Shown one piece after another: positions 13,695-16,006 of a stretch of DNA of 16,006 bases. A program made the translations under genes and the position numbers. The stretch comes from CAYVQZ01 sp964453435 (GTDB lineage Bacteria > Abyssobacteria > SURF-5): NCBI GenBank assembly GCA_964453435.1, contig CAYVQZ010000081.1, positions 1 to 16,006 of the forward strand, read 5' to 3'. The notes beneath the pieces are model-generated. The model was not told where the DNA came from, ran no database searches, and saw nothing but the letters and a program-made list of their open reading frames with translations. The stretch's first letter is position 1, and each line of letters begins with the position of its first letter.

Positions 13695-15088
13695 CGAAAC
13701 GCAGACGCGCGCGGGAAGACGCCGATCAACTGGAAATCGACGACCGCAAATTCATCTGGCACCCGTTCACGCAGATGCACGATTACGAGGCTGAGACGCC
13801 GATAATAATCGAGCGCGCAAAAGGAGCCTATTTATATGATGTTCGAGGCAGGAGATATCTCGACGGGGTCTCGTCTCTGTGGGTAACGGTTCATGGTCAC
13901 AGGAAAGCGGCACTGGATTCCGCTGTCCGCCAGCAACTCAGCAAGGTCAGTCACTCCACGCTTCTCGGCATCTCGAATGTCCCGGCGGTTCGGCTGGCGC
14001 GAATGCTTGTCGACAGGGCGCCGGCGGGGCTGTCCAAGGTGTTCTATTCCGACAGCGGTTCGACCGCTGTGGAAATCGGCCTCAAGATGGCGTTTCAATT
14101 CTGGCAGCAACATCGGAACGGCGCGCACAAGAAAAGAACACGGTTTGTCTGTTTCGAGAACGCGTATCACGGTGACACGATCGGCAGTGTCGGTGTCGGA
14201 GGTATCGACCTGTTCCACCAACTGTACCGTCCGCTGTTGATGAATTCCATTCGTGTTCCATCGCCGTATTGCTATCGCTGCCCGCTCGGGCTCCGAAAGG
14301 AGTCATGCGACATGGCCTGCGTGGAGCCGCTTGAGCGCACGGTCGAGAAGCACGCCGACGAAATCTGCGGGCTTGTAATAGAACCGCTCGTGTTCGCGGC
14401 GGCCGGCATTATTGTTCAGCCCAAGGGTTACCTTCGGCGGGTTCGTCAAATCTGTGACCGATTCGGCATACTCATGATTGCGGACGAAGTCGCCGTCGGT
14501 ATCGGGAGAACGGGCGTCATGTTCGCCTGCGAACGCGAAGGTGTCAAACCCGACATCCTGGCGGCCGCCAAGGGACTGAGCGGCGGATATCTTCCGGTCG
14601 CGGCGACTCTTGCGACCGATGAGATTTATCAGGGATTCCTCGGAGAGTATGAGGAGACCCGCACGCTGTTTCACGGGCACACCTACACCGGAAATCCTCT
14701 CGCGTGCGCCGCCGCCATAGCCAATCTGGAGGTGTTCGACCGGGAGCAGACCCTGAAGAAAGTGCGCAAAAAAATCGAACTTCTCGAGGGGTTGCTGCGG
14801 CCTCTCTGCGACCTGCCTCACGTGGGCGAAGTTCGCCAATGCGGACTGATGGTGGGAATCGAGCTGGTCCGCGACAAGCAAACGCGGGAGCCGCATGAGA
14901 TGAAGGAGAAAATCGGTATCAAGGTGGTCACGGAAGCAAGACGGATGGGAATGATTATTCGTCCGCTCGGAAATGTAATCGTTTTAATGCCCCATCTCTC
15001 GTTCACGAAATCCCAGTTGGAGCGGATGGTCGATATCACCCGCGCCTCAATCGAAACCGTGGGGTCGCACAGCGGGTTGTCCGAATAA
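13691..15088 (+). CDS. bioA: adenosylmethionine-8-amino-7-oxononanoate aminotransferase BioA
   Basis: PLP aminotransferase, fold type I class III, that converts 8-amino-7-oxononanoate to 7,8-diaminononanoate, using SAM (or in some lineages lysine) as amino donor. It has 465 residues. The N-terminal FIWHPFTQMHDY (21-32), SSLWVTVHGHR (61-71), YSDSGSTAVEIGLKMA (119-134), AYHGDT (158-163), IADEVAVGIGRTG (263-275, Asp265 to PLP) and AAAKGLSGGYLP (291-302, Lys294 Schiff base) are all present. DEVAVGIGRTG differs slightly from the commoner DEVATGFGRTG. A Cys set CYRCPLG...C...C (194, 197, 206, 210) is an insertion shared with other anaerobe and thermophile BioAs and may bind a metal. ATG overlaps the bioD stop (ATGA). 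Last gene of the operon. Confidence 0.96.
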   Translation: MTKRRRAREDADQLEIDDRKFIWHPFTQMHDYEAETPIIIERAKGAYLYDVRGRRYLDGVSSLWVTVHGHRKAALDSAVRQQLSKVSHSTLLGISNVPAVRLARMLVDRAPAGLSKVFYSDSGSTAVEIGLKMAFQFWQQHRNGAHKKRTRFVCFENAYHGDTIGSVGVGGIDLFHQLYRPLLMNSIRVPSPYCYRCPLGLRKESCDMACVEPLERTVEKHADEICGLVIEPLVFAAAGIIVQPKGYLRRVRQICDRFGILMIADEVAVGIGRTGVMFACEREGVKPDILAAAKGLSGGYLPVAATLATDEIYQGFLGEYEETRTLFHGHTYTGNPLACAAAIANLEVFDREQTLKKVRKKIELLEGLLRPLCDLPHVGEVRQCGLMVGIELVRDKQTREPHEMKEKIGIKVVTEARRMGMIIRPLGNVIVLMPHLSFTKSQLERMVDITRASIETVGSHSGLSE

Positions 15089-15127
15089 CCTTCCGCGCCA
15101 TTTCGGTCGTCATTCTGAGCGATCTCT

Positions 15128-15210
15128 TGTCATTCTGAGCGCAGCGAAGAATCTCGCAGCTCCGTGCGGCAGACGAGAGATTCTTCGTCGCTTCACTTCT
15201 CAGAACGACA
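15128..15210. repeat. dispersed inverted repeat of the TGTCATTCTGAGC type
   Basis: TGTCATTCTGAGC with CAGCGAAGAATCTC (15128-15155) is answered by GAGATTCTTCG, CGCTTC and TCTCAGAACGACA (15177-15210). The arms are nearly complementary, around a loop of about 21 nt. A further left-arm fragment TCGTCATTCTGAGCGA lies at about 15107-15122. This is a well-known interspersed bacterial repeat; here it sits between bioA and the next gene and could help end the bio transcript. Confidence 0.8.
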
Positions 15211-15290
15211 GGGATGAGTGTCTTCCGGAAGAAAAAAATTCTTTTCGGCGCCAGGCCGTGGCGGCCTGACCCTGGCACAGGAATTCGGCT

Positions 15291-16001
15291 TTGAAACTCG
15301 GGAAAACGACACGCCGGATATTCATCGGTTTCGGAGCGCTCGTTGCGGCGGGATTCCTCGCAGCCATAACGGGTGTGTTCTGGTTCCTGCGGCGCGAGTG
15401 CAAACGCAATTATTCCGTCAAAGACAACCCTACGCCGGACGACCATTTCAAGAAGGTTGTTTCAACGCGGTTTGCTCCTCCGGATATCTATAATCTGGAA
15501 ACCGTGACGGTCGATTCCACCAGCGCCGTCATCACGTGGGCGAGCGCAAAGAGGAGCAGGTTTGAAATAGAGAGCGGCGACAGCGCCGGGCCGCACTGGG
15601 AGGAACAATCGCCCAATCACTATCATATGGCGGAGCTTACAGGGCTCGAGGCCGACACCGAGCACTCATTCATGCTCTCCGAGATTGGGAGCTCGCCATC
15701 CGAACAGTTCCGGTTTCGCACACTGCCCGACGCGGGCCATGCGCTCTTCATGTTCGCGACCTTTTCCGACAACCATTTCAAGCCCGACGGAATGAGCTGG
15801 CCCGACGGGCGCCATTTCCGCCGGTGTTCCGACATTCACCGCTGCCTCGTGCGCGACCTGAACCGGGAAGCGCCGGAGTTTCTGATAAACAAGGGCGATT
15901 TGACCGACTCATTCGAACCGTTTCGCTTCCGCTCATACCGCGAGGCGGTGAAGTTAGCTTCCCCCCATAGCTTGGACAGTTTTCACACGAAAATAAGCTA
16001 A
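15291..16001 (+). CDS. exported metallophosphoesterase, C-terminal part interrupted by an apparent insertion sequence
   Basis: The N-terminus has a twin-arginine-like TTRRIFIG followed by a hydrophobic segment (about 10-33), so the protein is exported or membrane-anchored. Residues 63-145 resemble the fibronectin-III-like domain that precedes purple-acid-phosphatase-type enzymes (STSAVITWAS, ELTGLEADTEHSF). The calcineurin-like core then begins: FATFSDNHF gives the DxH motif (Asp160, His162) and NKGDLTD gives the GD motif (Gly202, Asp203). The remaining motifs (GNH, GH.H) are missing, because after about residue 220 the frame runs into unrelated sequence (LASPHSLDSFHTKIS) and stops. The gene is therefore probably inactive. 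TTG 15291 is preceded by AGGA at 7 nt. Confidence 0.7.
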   Translation: MKLGKTTRRIFIGFGALVAAGFLAAITGVFWFLRRECKRNYSVKDNPTPDDHFKKVVSTRFAPPDIYNLETVTVDSTSAVITWASAKRSRFEIESGDSAGPHWEEQSPNHYHMAELTGLEADTEHSFMLSEIGSSPSEQFRFRTLPDAGHALFMFATFSDNHFKPDGMSWPDGRHFRRCSDIHRCLVRDLNREAPEFLINKGDLTDSFEPFRFRSYREAVKLASPHSLDSFHTKIS

Positions 16002-16006
16002 AGGTT
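15949..16006. mobile_element. terminal end of an insertion sequence, IS3-like, cut by the window edge
   Basis: From the TG at 15949 the sequence reads TGAAGTTAGCTTCCCCCC and then ATAGCTTGGACAGTTTTCAC. A C run followed by TTGGACAG-TTTTC is typical of the terminal inverted repeats of IS3-family elements, which also begin with TG. The metallophosphoesterase frame breaks exactly here. No transposase is visible because the window ends 58 nt in. Family assignment is by eye. Confidence 0.55.

Overview
The window looks like chromosome from a moderately GC-rich, probably anaerobic bacterium. Three things point that way: a biotin synthase with an anaerobe-type cysteine pattern, an ADP-forming acyl-CoA synthetase subunit, and a ferredoxin-like protein built into the biotin operon. 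Rare start codons (GTG, TTG) with good ribosome binding sites and intergenic spaces full of palindromic repeats also fit an uncultured deltaproteobacterium-like or candidate-phylum genome. The lineage cannot be fixed from sequence alone.

Left part (1-4.6 kb): an unassigned, perhaps decayed stretch, then a membrane-anchored sulfatase-superfamily hydrolase (+). On the minus strand follow a small uncharacterised protein and a PAS / sigma-54 activator. The activator gene has its own apparent sigma-54 promoter, preceded by three GCAAC sites at an exact 17-bp period, which suggests autoregulation. Middle part (4.6-9.2 kb): about 1.2 kb without a convincing gene, a GH4 glycosidase, and a stand-alone alpha-type subunit of an NDP-forming acyl-CoA synthetase. 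The intergenic spaces here carry at least three related repeat families.

Right part (9.2-15.1 kb): a tight operon bioB - bioF - ferredoxin-like protein - Cys-rich unknown - bioD - bioA. Gaps are 22, 24, 1 and 10 nt and the last pair overlaps by 4 nt. It is preceded by a TTGACA-type promoter whose -35 box lies in the right half of a near-consensus BirA operator. BioF, BioA, BioD and BioB cover pimeloyl thioester to biotin. No recognised gene for making or activating pimelate (bioC/H/G/K/W/I/Z) is present, so the two unknown genes are the main item of interest. They could serve pimeloyl synthesis, or electron/sulfur supply to an unusual BioB.

Right edge: a metallophosphoesterase gene is cut after its second metal motif by what looks like the end of an insertion sequence that continues beyond the window. 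No tRNA, rRNA or CRISPR array was seen.
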